Shown here in pieces: positions 1 to 6,524 of a stretch of 8,086 bases of DNA. The notes under the pieces were generated by a model. That model searched no databases and had not been told where the DNA came from. It saw only the letters and a program-made list of their open reading frames with translations. This DNA comes from an uncultured Oscillospiraceae bacterium (GTDB lineage Bacteria; Bacillota; Clostridia; Oscillospirales; Oscillospiraceae): NCBI GenBank assembly GCA_905205085.1, contig CAJLCG010000101.1, positions 1 to 8,086 on the forward strand, in the 5' to 3' direction. Numbering within the stretch: the stretch's first letter is position 1; the number at the start of each line of letters is the position of its first letter. The position numbers and the translations under genes are program-made.

Positions 1-743
1 CCCTCGCCGGGGATCTTCATAAACATGGGCAGGCCGGCGCCGGAGGCGATGAACACCGCCTCATAGCCCCGCTCAAAGATCTCGGGGATGGTAAGGATCT
101 TGCCGATGACCATGTTCAGCTCAATGTCCACGCCCATCTTCACCAGGTTGTCCACCTCACGGGCCACGATGGCCTTGGGCAGACGGAACTCGGGGATGCC
201 GTAGGTCAGCACGCCGCCGGCGGTGTGGAAGGCCTCGAACACGGTGACGGAGTAACCCATGCGGGCCAGCTCACCGGCGCAGGTCAGACCGGCAGGGCCG
301 GAGCCGATGACAGCCACCTTATGGCCGTTCTTGGGGGCGGTAGCCACGTTGGCAATGCCCTGCTCGGCGGCCCAGTCAGCCACAAAGCGCTCCACACGGC
401 CGATGGCCACGGGCTCGCCCTTCACGCCGCGGACGCACTTGCCCTCGCACTGGTTCTCCTGGGGGCAGACGCGGCCAGAGATGGCGGGCAGAGCGTTGGC
501 GTTGGAGAGAATCTCATAGGCGGCAGCGAAGTCCTCCTCCGCTACCTTCGCCAGAAAGTCAGGAATGGGAATGCCCACGGGGCAGCCGGAAACACAGGCG
601 GGGTTCTTGCAGTGGATGCACCGCTTGGCCTCGTTGACGGCCTGCTCAGCAGTGTAGCCCTGAGCCACCTCCAGGAAGTTGTGGTTACGAACCTGGGGCT
701 CCTGCTCGGGCATGGGGGTCTTGTTCATCTGCATATTAGCCAT
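1..743 (-). CDS. nfnB: NADPH-binding subunit of electron-bifurcating NfnAB (GltA/SudA-like), 3'-truncated by window edge
   Basis: Seen: 247 full codons from the ATG at 743, still open at position 1. The N-terminus holds a ferredoxin-like cysteine cluster, C42-x2-C45-x4-C50-x3-C54, in the context CIHCKNPACVSGCP. A second group follows at C93, C99 and C103 (VCPQENQCEGKC), then an FAD Rossmann motif GSGPAG at 147-152. This is the layout of the GltD/GltA-like glutamate synthase small-subunit family, whose NfnB members run to about 460 residues, so roughly 45% is missing. Family members here carry two [4Fe-4S] clusters and FAD, and exchange electrons between ferredoxin and NADP(H) in the cytoplasm. 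The start overlaps the nfnA stop by 8 nt and has a GGAGG-type site inside nfnA, so translation is probably coupled. Such proteins are usually labelled 'NADPH-dependent glutamate synthase'. The adjacent nfnA, and the absence of a glutamate synthase large subunit in view, favour the Nfn role. SudA (sulfide dehydrogenase) is the close alternative. Confidence 0.9.
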   Translation of the reverse strand, partial: MANMQMNKTPMPEQEPQVRNHNFLEVAQGYTAEQAVNEAKRCIHCKNPACVSGCPVGIPIPDFLAKVAEEDFAAAYEILSNANALPAISGRVCPQENQCEGKCVRGVKGEPVAIGRVERFVADWAAEQGIANVATAPKNGHKVAVIGSGPAGLTCAGELARMGYSVTVFEAFHTAGGVLTYGIPEFRLPKAIVAREVDNLVKMGVDIELNMVIGKILTIPEIFERGYEAVFIASGAGLPMFMKIPGE

Positions 744-1584
744 TGAGGGCACCTCCTCCCAGACGGCAGAGGTGGGCCTCTTTCGCCTTGGACTCAAAAT
801 CACGATAGGTGGCATTGCGGGCGATGACCTCGTCAAAGTCCACCTGATGGCCGTCGAAGTCGGGGCCGTCCACGCAGGCAAACTTCACCTCGCCGCCCAC
901 GGTCAGCCGGCAGCCGCCGCACATGCCGGTGCCGTCGATCATGATGGGGTTCATGCTGACGGTGGTGGGGATGTTGTACTTCTCAGTGAGCTTGCAGGCA
1001 AACTTCATCATCATCAGCGGGCCGATGGCAAACACGTGATCGAACTTCACGCCGCTGTTGATGAGCTCCTCCAGCTTCCCGGTGACAAAGCCGTGGTAGC
1101 CGTAGGTGCCGTCGTCGGTGCAGATGTGCAGGTCGGTGCAGGCCTTGCCCATCTCCTCCTCCAGGATGACGATGTCCTTGGTCTTGAAGCCGCCGATCAG
1201 GTCCACCTGATTGCCAGCCTCGTGCAGGGCCTTGGCCACCGGCAGCGCAATGGCACAACCCAGGCCGCCGCCCAGGACCGCCACGCGGCCGTATCCTTCC
1301 ACATGGGTCGGCTCACCCAGAGGGCCCACGAAGTCGTGCAGGCAATCGCCCTCATTGAGTTGATCCAGAGCCAACGTAGTGGCGCCTACCTTCTGGTAGA
1401 TCACGGTGACCAGGTCATCCGCCGCGCTGGAGATGGTCAGAGGAATACGCTCCCCCTCCCCATCCACACGGAGGATGATGAACTGACCGGCCTTTGCCTT
1501 GGCAGCGATCAGCGGTGCATAGACAGAGATCTGGCTGATCTCCGGCGTGAGCACCTTCTTCTTTGCGATCTCATACTGTTTCAC
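736..1584 (-). CDS. nfnA: FAD/NAD-binding, [2Fe-2S] small subunit of NfnAB (sulfide dehydrogenase/DHOD-electron-transfer-like)
   Basis: Seen: 282 residues, the usual size for this subunit. An FAD-binding strand RIPLTISS lies at 46-53. A glycine-rich nucleotide-binding segment GGGLGCAIALP is at 105-115. A C-terminal [2Fe-2S] motif has C222-x2-C225 and C237, followed by the family-typical VDGPDFDGH at 238-246. Only three cysteines are present in the motif. Known NfnA proteins use an aspartate as fourth ligand, and D217 just ahead of C222 is a candidate. Family knowledge: with NfnB it couples NADH and reduced ferredoxin oxidation to NADP+ reduction by flavin-based bifurcation, reversibly. The start is GTG at 1584, with GAGGAGG about 7 nt upstream and no competing ATG nearby. 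The gene is first of a two-gene unit, with nfnB overlapping its stop. The alternative is SudB, or PyrK-like electron transfer, but no pyrD is adjacent. Confidence 0.92.
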   Translation of the reverse strand: MKQYEIAKKKVLTPEISQISVYAPLIAAKAKAGQFIILRVDGEGERIPLTISSAADDLVTVIYQKVGATTLALDQLNEGDCLHDFVGPLGEPTHVEGYGRVAVLGGGLGCAIALPVAKALHEAGNQVDLIGGFKTKDIVILEEEMGKACTDLHICTDDGTYGYHGFVTGKLEELINSGVKFDHVFAIGPLMMMKFACKLTEKYNIPTTVSMNPIMIDGTGMCGGCRLTVGGEVKFACVDGPDFDGHQVDFDEVIARNATYRDFESKAKEAHLCRLGGGALNG

Positions 1585-1653
1585 TGTTTTTCCTCCTCGA
1601 ACCGCACTTCGGTCCTCCGGCTTGCGTCAGAGCGCCTCCCTGCGTTTCTTATA

Positions 1654-1683
1654 TGTATACGCGGCCCAGCCGCGCAGGGACAA
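1654..1683 (-). promoter_or_regulatory. Possible promoter of nfnAB with an inverted repeat in the spacer
   Basis: On the minus strand TTGTCC (forward 1678-1683) is separated by 18 bp from TATACA (forward 1654-1659), giving a leader of about 60 nt before the nfnA GTG. The spacer holds a perfect inverted repeat, CGCGGC-CCA-GCCGCG (1660-1674), which could be a repressor site or chance in GC-rich DNA. Both hexamers are moderate matches, and no other convincing pair was seen in this 123-bp gap. Confidence 0.4.
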
Positions 1684-1693
1684 CAACATCTGA

Positions 1694-1709
1694 AAAGGGA
1701 TTTCCCCTT
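1694..1709 (-). terminator. Weak terminator-like hairpin after the nucleotidase gene
   Basis: Overlapping the TAA stop of the nucleotidase gene, the minus strand reads AAGGG-GAAAT-CCCTT followed by TT. The stem is only 5 bp but ends in a short T-run. It is a weak candidate, so some readthrough into nfnAB is possible. Confidence 0.3.
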
Positions 1710-3648
1710 ACAAGAACCGCCGACGGCGGTAGCCTCCGCCCCGTCTTCTGCGGCCCCGGCGAATGAGGGTACGCACCAGGAACACCACCAGCAGCACCAC
1801 CAGGATGAGAACCAGCACCAGGCCCACAGAAAACAGGCTGGGGTTCTTCACCAGCTCGATGGGGTTCCAGCTGGTGCTGATGGTCTTGCAGCTGCCCGCC
1901 TCATAGTGGGAAGGGACACCGTCGGTACCAAAGCTCTGGAGATAGGCTGCCAGGGCGTACCACTCTTTGATCTCATTGCCGTTTTTATCCCGGAGGATGC
2001 GGGTGGAGAAGTCGGTGATGGCCTCCCCATTCTCATCCTTAGGGACAATAGACAGGATGCCGAAGGATTTATCCTTCACAGTGCCCAGCATCTGGGCGGA
2101 GTACATCCCGGAGACCACACGGTAGAGCTTGTCGTTTTCCAGCTTGCTCAGGCTCTGGGAACCAAAATTCACGGCGTAGGCGGGCTCCTCCAGCTGAGCG
2201 TCGGTCACCCGGTTGAAGATGAGCCGGTGGGTATTGAAGGAATACTGGGCCCCGGACATGTAGAGCTGGGTACCCGTCATGATGGGGGACACGGAGGCGT
2301 CCACCTCCATCACCGCCTTCAGCTCCTTGCCGGTGAGGTAGCAGGACACCAGGGGGTAGCCGGACTTTCCGTCCTCCCCCACGCCCATGGACAATACGTC
2401 AAAGGCCTGGGAGGTGGTGATGTTCCCCTGATACAGGGGGGCCCGGAGCACTCCGTCGGCCACCACTGCCACCGTCTCTACATCGGGGGCGTCCTCCACC
2501 AGAGTGGTGGATGCCCAGTGGTAAGCGTCCGCCACCAGGTTGCCCAGGGCGTTGTCCACCCGGTCCTTATTTTCCGGCTTGGGCATGTCATAGTCGCTGG
2601 TGGTGAGCACCTGATCATAGCTCAGGCCGTAGGAAGAGAGGTAGCTGGAGCTCACCTGATTTTTCCAGTCCTCCACCAGAGTGGCGATGGTCTGGTCCTC
2701 CGCTACTGTCTCATCAATAGGTGTCAAGTGATAATCCTTTAAGGTCTTTTCTCCGTCCTCAGTCCACTCCAGAGTGATCGAGCCCAGGTTCTCACAGAAA
2801 GGCCCGGAGGAAACGATGTAGGTATCCCCCTCCACAATGGGCTCTTCCAGGGTGGTGTGGGTGTGGCCGGAGATAATGAGGTCAATGCCGTCCACCTTTT
2901 TGGCCAGCTGCTGGTCCTCAGACTTGCTGGCCTTGGCGTTGGTACCGCTGTGGGACAGACAGATGATAAATTCCGCTCCCTGCTCCTCCAGGGCCTTTAC
3001 GCACCGCTTGGCGGCATCCACGGGGTCCTCCAGGGTAAAGCCGGAGGTGGGAGCACAGTCATCGGAGTCGGTACCCATCAGGCCGAAGATACCGTAGGTC
3101 ACGCCTCCCCGCTCCAGAAGTATATAGTCCTTTACGCCATAGGCAGACATGGCCCGCTGGATATCCAGCTGGTCGGGATTATCGGCCGAGGGCTTATAAT
3201 TTGCCATCAGCAGAGCAGGCACCGTATCCCCGTTGTTGCGTGCGGCGGTGAGCATCCGGGCAAACCCCAGTCCCTCGTGGTCAAACTCGTGGTTGCCGGC
3301 GGTGGTGGCGTCATAGCCCAGGGCCCCCATGGTGCGCAGCTCCGGCGCCTTGGAGGTATATAAGGTCTGAATGAGGGAGCCAATGGAGAAGTCGCCACCG
3401 TCCAGGGTCAGAGCGTTCGGATGCTGAGCGCGCTCCTGCTGGAGTACGGTAGCCAGCCGGGCATAGCCCCCTGACTCCCCGCCGTCGGCCGTAGTCTGAG
3501 GCAGGAAATGGGAGTGGAGGTCGTGGGTAAAGAGCACCGTGGTCTCGTGGCTCCCCCCCTCCCCCGCAGCCAGGACGGCGCAGGGCAAGGCGGTACATAA
3601 GAGCACCAGTACCAGTATCATGGCCGCAGCAGCCCGCAATCTCTTCAC
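1708..3648 (-). CDS. Exported, membrane-anchored 5'-nucleotidase/metallophosphatase (UshA/YfkN family)
   Basis: Seen: 646 residues. A signal peptide spans about 1-28 (KRLR, then a hydrophobic core ending AVLAA). The calcineurin-like metallophosphatase domain has the ordered metal-binding motifs D43-x-H45 (THDLHSH), GGD at 84-86, GNHE at 118-121, H233 in LSHSG, and GHTH at 261-264. A 5'-nucleotidase C-terminal domain covers roughly 345-545, with NALGNLVADA at 366-375. A membrane segment at about 605-626 is followed by a strongly Arg-rich tail (RRGRRRR...RRRRFL). Family knowledge: these enzymes hydrolyse extracellular nucleotides, nucleotide sugars or cyclic nucleotides using two metal ions. 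The anchor places the catalytic part outside the cell. I see no LPxTG, so the tail looks like a simple stop-transfer anchor. The start is GTG at 3648 with AAGGAGG 7 nt upstream, and the basic n-region fits it. The gene probably forms its own unit. The substrate cannot be read from sequence. Confidence 0.93.
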   Translation of the reverse strand: MKRLRAAAAMILVLVLLCTALPCAVLAAGEGGSHETTVLFTHDLHSHFLPQTTADGGESGGYARLATVLQQERAQHPNALTLDGGDFSIGSLIQTLYTSKAPELRTMGALGYDATTAGNHEFDHEGLGFARMLTAARNNGDTVPALLMANYKPSADNPDQLDIQRAMSAYGVKDYILLERGGVTYGIFGLMGTDSDDCAPTSGFTLEDPVDAAKRCVKALEEQGAEFIICLSHSGTNAKASKSEDQQLAKKVDGIDLIISGHTHTTLEEPIVEGDTYIVSSGPFCENLGSITLEWTEDGEKTLKDYHLTPIDETVAEDQTIATLVEDWKNQVSSSYLSSYGLSYDQVLTTSDYDMPKPENKDRVDNALGNLVADAYHWASTTLVEDAPDVETVAVVADGVLRAPLYQGNITTSQAFDVLSMGVGEDGKSGYPLVSCYLTGKELKAVMEVDASVSPIMTGTQLYMSGAQYSFNTHRLIFNRVTDAQLEEPAYAVNFGSQSLSKLENDKLYRVVSGMYSAQMLGTVKDKSFGILSIVPKDENGEAITDFSTRILRDKNGNEIKEWYALAAYLQSFGTDGVPSHYEAGSCKTISTSWNPIELVKNPSLFSVGLVLVLILVVLLVVFLVRTLIRRGRRRRGGGYRRRRFL

Positions 3649-3671
3649 AACAGCGCCTCCTTACCTCTTCT

Positions 3672-3677
3672 ATATTA
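3672..3677 (-). promoter_or_regulatory. Possible -10 element for the nucleotidase gene
   Basis: The minus strand reads TAATAT here, about 24 bp before the GTG start and just ahead of the AAGGAGG site. No good -35 hexamer sits at 16-18 bp; TTGTGG is 21 bp away. The implied leader would be very short. An alternative pair, TTGCGC-17-CAGAAT, lies further upstream and is also weak. Only the position in a short gap after a hairpin argues for a promoter. Confidence 0.25.
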
Positions 3678-3719
3678 GCTTCATCGCTCCCTATTCTGCC
3701 ACAAAATCCCCAAATGCGC

Positions 3720-3764
3720 AAGAGCGGAATCCATTGATTCCCTCTCTGGATTCCGCTCTTTTTT
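3720..3764 (-). terminator. Perfect 14-bp hairpin between asparaginase and nucleotidase genes (terminator, T-run on the plus strand)
   Basis: Arms AAGAGCGGAATCCA (3720-3733) and TGGATTCCGCTCTT (3747-3760) pair perfectly around a 13-nt loop. On the plus strand the stem runs into a T-run (3759-3764), a textbook intrinsic terminator. On the minus strand, where the genes lie, it is followed only by TTGCGCATTTG. It starts about 20 bases past the asparaginase stop codon, so it most likely ends that transcript and may also block antisense transcription. A second pairing is possible: GGAATC (3726-3731) with GATTCC (3736-3741). Confidence 0.7.
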
Positions 3765-3779
3765 GTTTGAAAAGTCATT

Positions 3780-4775
3780 TTACCGGATCAGGTCAAACTG
3801 TACCGGCTGCTCAAACAGCCGCCGCACCTGTCCGCTCTCCCGTGTCTGCCCCAGAGCCCACATAAGCTTGGCGGTAGCCGCCTCCAGCGTCATATTGTAT
3901 GCCTCCATGAGCTGGTACTTTTCCTTCACCTGGTAGCCCACCTGATAGACCTCCATGTCGCTGCCCTCATAGGGCACCTGGGTCATCATGACGATGGTCT
4001 TGCCCGCCTCCAGCCAGGACTCCATGGCCCAGGCCAGGGGTCCCGACGCGCCGCCGGGCAGGCCGCCCACGCCGAAGCTCTGCAAAATCACCGCCTCATA
4101 CCGGTCCCGCAGGGCCTCCAGGGCGTCGGCCCCCATGCCGGGAATCAGGGTGAGCAGCAGCACCCGCTCCTCCAGCTGGTGGTAAAACACCGGCCTGGGG
4201 CGGTACTCCAGCTCAGCCAGGTAACGGATCAGCTTTCCGTCCCGGATAACCGCCAACTCGGGGTAGTCCACGCTGGAGAAAGCATTAAAGCTCTTGGTGC
4301 GCTCTTTCCGGGCCCGGGTGCCCAGGATCACCTTGCCGTCAAAGACCAGGCTCACCCCGTGGGAACCCTCCGCCGCAGCGTAGAGAAAGCTGTTATAGAG
4401 GTTCAGCCGGGCGTCGGTGTTCTCCAGGCAGATGGACTTCTGCGATCCGGTAATGACAATGGGCTTTTGCGAATACTGAATTAGGTAGGACAGGGCCGCG
4501 GCGGTGTAGGCCATGGTGTCGGTGCCGTGGGTGATCACAAAGCCGTCGTAGGCATCGTAATGCTCCTCCACCGCCCGGGCCATCTCCAGCCAGTGGCTGG
4601 GGCCGATGTTGGTGCTGTCCAGATTCATCAGCTGGATTGTCTCCACCTGGCACAGCTGCCCGATGGCGGGGACATAGCCCAGGATCTCTTCGGACGTAAT
4701 GGCAGGGGTCAGTCCCTCCCCGCTGTCTTTGGAGGCGATGGTGCCTCCAGTGGCCAGCATGAGGATGCTCTTCAC
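3780..4775 (-). CDS. ansA: L-asparaginase, type I (cytoplasmic)
   Basis: Seen: 331 residues with no signal peptide, close to the roughly 330-340 of cytoplasmic bacterial asparaginases. Catalytic threonine T12 sits in LATGGTIAS (7-15). The second catalytic set is T85-D86 in THGTDTMAYTA, with K161 in TKSFNAFSS. S54 in DSTNIGPS is the expected substrate-binding serine. The enzyme hydrolyses L-asparagine to aspartate and ammonia. The start is GTG at 4775, with GGAGGG 6 nt upstream and lying inside the end of the preceding gene. The in-frame ATG at codon 6 has worse spacing. Only 2 nt separate it from the stop of the flavodoxin-ferredoxin gene, so the two are co-transcribed and probably translationally coupled. 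The hydrophilic N-terminus argues against the periplasmic type II enzyme. A Glu-tRNA(Gln) amidotransferase GatD is less likely because its extra N-terminal domain is absent. Confidence 0.93.
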   Translation of the reverse strand: MKSILMLATGGTIASKDSGEGLTPAITSEEILGYVPAIGQLCQVETIQLMNLDSTNIGPSHWLEMARAVEEHYDAYDGFVITHGTDTMAYTAAALSYLIQYSQKPIVITGSQKSICLENTDARLNLYNSFLYAAAEGSHGVSLVFDGKVILGTRARKERTKSFNAFSSVDYPELAVIRDGKLIRYLAELEYRPRPVFYHQLEERVLLLTLIPGMGADALEALRDRYEAVILQSFGVGGLPGGASGPLAWAMESWLEAGKTIVMMTQVPYEGSDMEVYQVGYQVKEKYQLMEAYNMTLEAATAKLMWALGQTRESGQVRRLFEQPVQFDLIR

Positions 4776-4777
4776 AC

Positions 4778-5524
4778 TCAGCCCTCCAGGAAGGTCTCCA
4801 CCTCCCGGCGGGCGGAGAAGTTAGCAGTCAGCTTCTGGGCCAGCAGAGAGCTGTTAAAGCCCAGGGCGCCAGTGGGGCAGGCAGAGACACAGGACATGCA
4901 GCTGATGCACTTGTCATCCGCCCACATGAGGGTCTTCAGGTCCATGGCCTCGGTGGGGCAGGCCTTGGCGCAGATGGCGCAGCCCAGGCAGGTGTCCCAG
5001 TCCCGGTCTTTCTTCACCGGCACGGCGGGCTTGGGGGGCGGATTGGGATTGCCGGGCACAGCGGCTTCCGCCCAGTCCTCTCCGGCCAGCTTCTCCTTCA
5101 CACCCTGGGCAAACTGCCCCAGCTTCTCCATGTCCTGCTCATCCGGGCGACCCGCACCCAGCGTGGGTGCAAAGATGTGGGGGGTAATCACCGCGGCAGC
5201 TCCGGCGCACCGGAAGCCCTTCTCCCCCAGGATGCGCTTGACCTGGGCCAGCGTCTCGTCATAGTGGCGGTTTCCGTAAGTGGCCAGAATCACACAAGGG
5301 GTGTTCTCCCCCTTCAGACCATCCAGCAGACCGGGCACCGCCGGCATCTGCCCGGCATACACCGGCACGGCCAGCACCAGCAGCTCGTCCTTGCTGAAAT
5401 TCCGCTGGGCCCGGGTACGGCCTCCCAGATCTACATACTCCTTTGCATCAAACAGGCCGCCTACCAGCTCACAGGCCCGCTTGGTTCCTCCCGAAGGACT
5501 AAAATAAGCACCAATTGCGTTCAT
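4778..5524 (-). CDS. Flavodoxin-like / two-[4Fe-4S] ferredoxin fusion (EFR1-type)
   Basis: Seen: 248 residues in two parts. Residues 1 to about 150 resemble a flavodoxin fold: strand IGAYFSPSGGTKRAC with the phosphate-loop pattern at 9-18, hydrophobic strands at 48-54 and 77-82, and a TYGNRHYDETL flavin-loop segment at 82-92. A Pro-rich linker (157-168) follows. Two ferredoxin motifs come next: C179-x2-C182-x2-C185-x3-C189-P, and C206-x2-C209-x2-C212-x3-C216-P. These would hold two low-potential [4Fe-4S] clusters. Such proteins are soluble electron carriers or flavin reductases in anaerobes; their partner is generally unknown and cannot be inferred here. The start is ATG at 5524 with a purine-rich AAAGGGGAAG site. 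Asparaginase follows after 2 nt. A strong terminator ends only 22 nt before the ATG, leaving almost no room for a conventional promoter. Confidence 0.85.
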   Translation of the reverse strand: MNAIGAYFSPSGGTKRACELVGGLFDAKEYVDLGGRTRAQRNFSKDELLVLAVPVYAGQMPAVPGLLDGLKGENTPCVILATYGNRHYDETLAQVKRILGEKGFRCAGAAAVITPHIFAPTLGAGRPDEQDMEKLGQFAQGVKEKLAGEDWAEAAVPGNPNPPPKPAVPVKKDRDWDTCLGCAICAKACPTEAMDLKTLMWADDKCISCMSCVSACPTGALGFNSSLLAQKLTANFSARREVETFLEG

Positions 5525-5546
5525 ATTCTCTTCCCCTTTCGTTTAA

Positions 5547-5570
5547 AAAGAGGGCCGCGCGGCCCTCTTT
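5547..5570 (-). terminator. Intrinsic terminator of rfbA (24-bp perfect palindrome)
   Basis: Arms AAAGAGGGCCGC (5547-5558) and GCGGCCCTCTTT (5559-5570) are perfectly complementary, with GCGC as the likely loop. On the minus strand the stem continues into TTTTTAAAC, giving a T-run immediately after a GC-rich stem. It begins 5 nt past the rfbA stop and ends 22 nt before the next gene's ATG. It may also work, less well, on the plus strand (TTTCTTG). Confidence 0.85.
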
Positions 5571-5575
5571 CTTGT

Positions 5576-6433
5576 TTATAGACACTGGAGGTATTTCCCG
5601 TACAGGGTCATGCTCAGCTCATCGCCGATGGCGTGGACGTGGTCCTGATCAATCCAACCCTCCTGGAGTCCCAGCTCCTCCAGACAGCCCACATACCGGC
5701 CTGTCTCGTCCTGGATCTCCTTAATGGTCCGTCCGGCGTCCAGCAGGCTGTCCGCCGTACCAGCATCCAGCCAGGTGAAGTCCTTCTCCAGAGGCACCAC
5801 CTGGAGCTGTCCCCGGTGGAGGTACTCCAGGTTCACATCGGTGATCTCCAGCTCGCCCCGGGCGGAGGGCTTCAGATTTCCGGCGATCTCCATGACCTGG
5901 TTGTCATAGAAGTACAAACCGGGAATCACATAATTGGACTTGGGATGGCGGGGCTTCTCCTCAATGGAGATGGCCTTACCGTCCTTATCAAACTCCACTA
6001 CGCCGAAGGGATGGGGGTCCTCTACCCAGTAACCGAACACAGTGGCCCCCTTCTCGTTGGCGGCGGCCTTCTTCAAGGTATCACCCAGGGTGGGTGCATA
6101 GAAGATATTGTCCCCCAGCACCAGGCATACCCGGTCCTCCCCCACAAACTCCCGGCCGATGAGCAGGGCATCGGCGATGCCCCGGGCCACCGGCTGCTCC
6201 GCGTAGGTGATCTTCAGGCCAAACTGCTCGCCGTCTCCCAGCAGAGCCCGGAAGGTATCCGTCTCATCCGGGGGCACGATGACCATGACATCCGAAATTC
6301 CCGCCTGCATCAAAATGGCGAGGGGATAGTAGATCAGGGGCTTGTCATACACAGGCAGCAGCGGCTTGCACACCGGCTTGGTCATGGGGTAGAGTCGGGT
6401 GCCCTTTCCGGCAGCCAATACGATTCCTTTCAC
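5576..6433 (-). CDS. rfbA: Glucose-1-phosphate thymidylyltransferase
   Basis: Seen: 285 residues, near the usual 285-295. The nucleotidyltransferase signature LAAGKGTRLYPMTKP (6-20) contains R13, with K23 in CKPLLPVYDKP. The metal-binding D108 is in LVLGDNIF. EKP is at 159-161 and ARGELEITDVN at 191-201. D223, in WLDAGT, is the second metal ligand. This ordered set is specific to RmlA/RfbA. The enzyme joins dTTP and glucose-1-phosphate to give dTDP-glucose and pyrophosphate in the cytoplasm, the first step to dTDP-L-rhamnose. The start is GTG at 6433 with AGGAGG about 5 nt upstream; an ATG 4 nt earlier is out of frame and stops at once. It has its own promoter and a terminator on either side, so it is probably monocistronic. 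rmlB, rmlC and rmlD are not in the window, which is unusual as they are commonly clustered. Confidence 0.95.
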   Translation of the reverse strand: MKGIVLAAGKGTRLYPMTKPVCKPLLPVYDKPLIYYPLAILMQAGISDVMVIVPPDETDTFRALLGDGEQFGLKITYAEQPVARGIADALLIGREFVGEDRVCLVLGDNIFYAPTLGDTLKKAAANEKGATVFGYWVEDPHPFGVVEFDKDGKAISIEEKPRHPKSNYVIPGLYFYDNQVMEIAGNLKPSARGELEITDVNLEYLHRGQLQVVPLEKDFTWLDAGTADSLLDAGRTIKEIQDETGRYVGCLEELGLQEGWIDQDHVHAIGDELSMTLYGKYLQCL

Positions 6434-6455
6434 AGCATCCTCCTGTTATCCGTCA

Positions 6456-6470
6456 GACCCGAACCGGGTC
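6456..6470 (-). repeat. Small inverted repeat in the rfbA leader
   Basis: GACCCG (6456-6461) and CGGGTC (6465-6470) form a 6-bp stem with a 3-nt loop in the 5' untranslated region. It lies between the predicted transcription start and the ribosome binding site, which it does not cover. A leader hairpin of unknown or no function. Confidence 0.35.
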
Positions 6471-6493
6471 CATCACTTGTTCTATTCCAAGTC

Positions 6494-6522
6494 AGTGTAC
6501 CATGTTTCCAGGGGCTTTTCAA
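6494..6522 (-). promoter_or_regulatory. Promoter of rfbA (extended -10)
   Basis: On the minus strand TTGAAA (forward 6517-6522; five of six match TTGACA) is followed after exactly 17 bp by TACACT (forward 6494-6499). TACACT is directly preceded by TGG, an extended -10 motif. Predicted initiation is near 6487, giving a leader of about 50 nt to the GTG at 6433. This is the best housekeeping promoter in the window. Confidence 0.7.
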
Positions 6523-6524
6523 GT

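Noticed and set aside
225..746. Open frame of 173 codons on the plus strand opposite nfnB
   Set aside because: Shadow of the nfnB frame; Gly/His/Ala-rich with no motif.
1660..1674. Inverted repeat as terminator of the nucleotidase gene
   Set aside because: The 6-bp stem is followed by TATACATATAAG rather than a T-run on the minus strand, so it is better treated as a possible operator.
679..2742. Open frame of 687 codons on the plus strand spanning nfnA and the nucleotidase C-terminal half
   Set aside because: It is antisense to two genes with clear catalytic motifs, crosses their intergenic gap, is His/Gly/Val-rich without a recognisable domain, and has no ribosome binding site. Long antisense frames are expected in GC-rich coding DNA.
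3649..3779. Riboswitch or T-box in the gap upstream of the nucleotidase gene
   Set aside because: The gap is mostly the terminator hairpin plus a ribosome binding site; no conserved riboswitch or T-box sequence is visible.
5547..5570. Palindrome as a restriction, recombination or attachment site
   Set aside because: Its position just after a stop codon and its T-run explain it fully as an intrinsic terminator.
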